DNA from: UBA7672 sp035548775
Lineage (GTDB): Bacteria > Pseudomonadota > Alphaproteobacteria > Caulobacterales > Hyphomonadaceae
Assembly: GCA_035548775.1 (NCBI GenBank)
Contig: DASZSI010000188.1
Coordinates: 1 to 21,361, forward strand
Length of the DNA: 21,361 nt
Direction: 5' to 3'
Shown here: piece by piece, positions 20,272-21,361 of the stretch
Numbering within the stretch: position 1 is the stretch's first letter
Layout of the letters: each line of letters opens with the position of its first letter
Translations under genes and position numbers: made by a program
Notes under the pieces: model-generated
What the model saw: only the letters and a program-made list of their open reading frames with translations
What the model was told of the DNA's origin: nothing
Database searches by the model: none

Positions 20272-21048
20272 CTACCACACGCCGCGCGTCAGGCCATGCT
20301 TCAGGTACTGGCCCAGCGTCGGCGCGTAGTACTGGTTCGAGGGCAGGGTGCTGGGCGGCAGGGGCTTTGCCTCTCCGGCCAGCACCTTCGCCATCGTGTC
20401 GGCGACCATGTCCTGGCTCTTCGCGGCCATCAGAGTCATGTAGGTCTGCATATTGTCGTTCGCCGCGACCGGGATGCGGTTGGTCGCCAGCACCGGCCCG
20501 GTGTCGACGCCCAGGTCCACCAGGTGCAGCGTCACGCCGAAATTCTCCGGCTCGCCATTGGCCAGCGCGAAATAGCCGCCATTGATGCCGCGATAGGCCG
20601 GGTTGACGCCCGAATGATAGTTCACCACCGGGCATCCGCACGCCTCCAACAGCGGTTTGCGCAGCATGCCGGTCGAGGCGACGAACACCGCCTTCGGCTT
20701 CAGCAGCCGGATGCGATTGATCGCCTCCTCGCTGTTGAGGCTGTCGACGTCGATGCGCGTGAAGTCGGTTACCGGCGTCGCGTCGCACTCGCCCTGCAGC
20801 TCGGCAAGGCGCGAACGCGACATCGGCTTGGTGACCTTGGCGGCAAGGGCCGCCGCCTTCATCGAATAGACTGCCGGAGCGCCCAGCTTCTTCTTCCGGC
20901 GCTCCCAGAACTTCGAGGCCGGCTCGCCCTTCTCGACGATCACCCAGATCGGTCCAAAGCGCTTGCGCAGTGCATTGACCATCGTCCAGGCATGCGGCGC
21001 ATCGCCGACGAGCGCGATCAGTCCGCTCGAATCCGTCCCAACCTTCAT
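20272..21048 (-). CDS. Formyltransferase-fold protein, substrate unknown
   Basis: A 258-residue protein with the formyltransferase N-terminal fold shared by PurN, Fmt and sugar formyltransferases. The catalytic triad is visible as Asn143 and His145 in VNYHSGVNPAYRGINGGYFAL and Asp182 in LVDLGVDTGPVLA; spacing matches glycinamide ribonucleotide transformylase. The N-terminal 110 residues are atypical: a basic WERRKKKLG helix replaces the usual start of Fmt/PurN, and the C-terminal Fmt tRNA domain is absent. The neighbours include no purine, Fmt/Def or surface-sugar genes. A 10-formyltetrahydrofolate-dependent N-formyltransferase, perhaps for an amino sugar, is inference. Convergent with the tail-fibre gene, four bases apart. 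Confidence 0.88.
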   Translation of the reverse strand: MKVGTDSSGLIALVGDAPHAWTMVNALRKRFGPIWVIVEKGEPASKFWERRKKKLGAPAVYSMKAAALAAKVTKPMSRSRLAELQGECDATPVTDFTRIDVDSLNSEEAINRIRLLKPKAVFVASTGMLRKPLLEACGCPVVNYHSGVNPAYRGINGGYFALANGEPENFGVTLHLVDLGVDTGPVLATNRIPVAANDNMQTYMTLMAAKSQDMVADTMAKVLAGEAKPLPPSTLPSNQYYAPTLGQYLKHGLTRGVW

Positions 21049-21128
21049 AGGCGTCCATCCAGGCAGTATCGCGCCTGAGACTACGCAAGGATGGTTTCAA
21101 TCGCCGGAACCCGATCGATGAAATTCGA

Positions 21129-21361
21129 TCAATCACAGTCGACGCGCTCGCCGTGGGCTCCCATCACACCCATGTCGGAATCCTTCCAGCCTAAGAAGAG
21201 TTGCATCGCTTGCCCGTGGCGGAAGACACCTAGTCTGTAAGGCTGCGTAGCCGAGTCCGATTCGTAAACAGCGCTAACCGCGCCGCTCAGCTCGAATGAT
21301 TCACCAGACCGCACACGTCGGAAGTGGAGGGGAGGCTTACCTGCCTCGGCTACGTCGGCCC
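21129..21361 (-). CDS. C-terminal part of an unknown protein, cut by the window edge
   Basis: A minus-strand frame stays open from the right edge to TGA at 21129, giving at least 76 residues. A GTG at 21314 could start a 61-residue protein, but the frame continues upstream as ADVAEAGKPPLHFRRV, so a longer gene entering from outside is as likely. The visible part is RLGVFRHGQAMQLFLGWKDSDMGVMG, mixed strand-like, ending HGERVDCD. No family recognised. GATCGA/TCGATC (21113-21130) makes a 6-bp inverted repeat at the stop codon. Confidence 0.5.
   Translation of the reverse strand, partial: ADVAEAGKPPLHFRRVRSGESFELSGAVSAVYESDSATQPYRLGVFRHGQAMQLFLGWKDSDMGVMGAHGERVDCD

Overview
The window is high-GC, dense, and reads as chromosomal DNA of an alphaproteobacterium. 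Caulobacterales or Hyphomonadaceae-like is my best guess, from protein flavour alone. It carries intact leucine-biosynthesis genes, an intracellular polyhydroxyalkanoate depolymerase, CopC/CopD, several thiol/glutathione-linked enzymes and many small secreted or lipoprotein genes. Most genes lie on the minus strand. I found no rRNA, tRNA, CRISPR array, transposase or integrase.

Layout. 36-2806: leuB (minus), a small channel-like membrane protein (plus), then leuD followed four bases later by a Sel1-type lipoprotein (minus). 2824-2907: a degenerate 7-bp repeat in two opposed blocks. 2917-4445: a VOC/glyoxalase-like protein and a GNAT acetyltransferase whose ends overlap as ATGA. 4446-4941: about 500 bp without a convincing gene but with a run of inverted repeats, leading into a hemolysin III (PAQR-like) membrane protein with a good terminator. 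5740-8802: an unknown protein, phaZ, a glutathione transferase divergent from it, and a DUF1801 protein whose Shine-Dalgarno lies inside a hairpin. 8818-10036: copC-copD. 10166-12209: an unusual receiver-domain protein, a strong hairpin, and an alpha/beta-hydrolase lipoprotein (DUF3089-like). 12320-14205: two paralogous secreted 3D-domain proteins. 14324-16172: leuC with a GFA-family gene behind it. 16247-17683: a Sel1/prolyl-hydroxylase-like fusion convergent with a diacylglycerol kinase. 17715-19096: a TetR regulator divergent from a beta-class glutathione transferase, with clear inverted repeats between them. 19224-20267: an isolated phage tail-fibre-like DUF2793 protein. 20272-21048: a formyltransferase-fold protein. 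21129-end: the C-terminal part of an unknown gene.

How the genes relate. LeuC and LeuD form isopropylmalate isomerase and LeuB acts next in the pathway, yet leuC is about 12 kb from leuD. The intervening block is full of envelope, stress and storage genes. The best-supported regulatory unit is TetR/GST. The least explained parts are the hairpin-rich leader of the hemolysin III gene, the SD-sequestering hairpin before the DUF1801 gene, the receiver protein with altered active-site residues, and the orphan tail-fibre gene.
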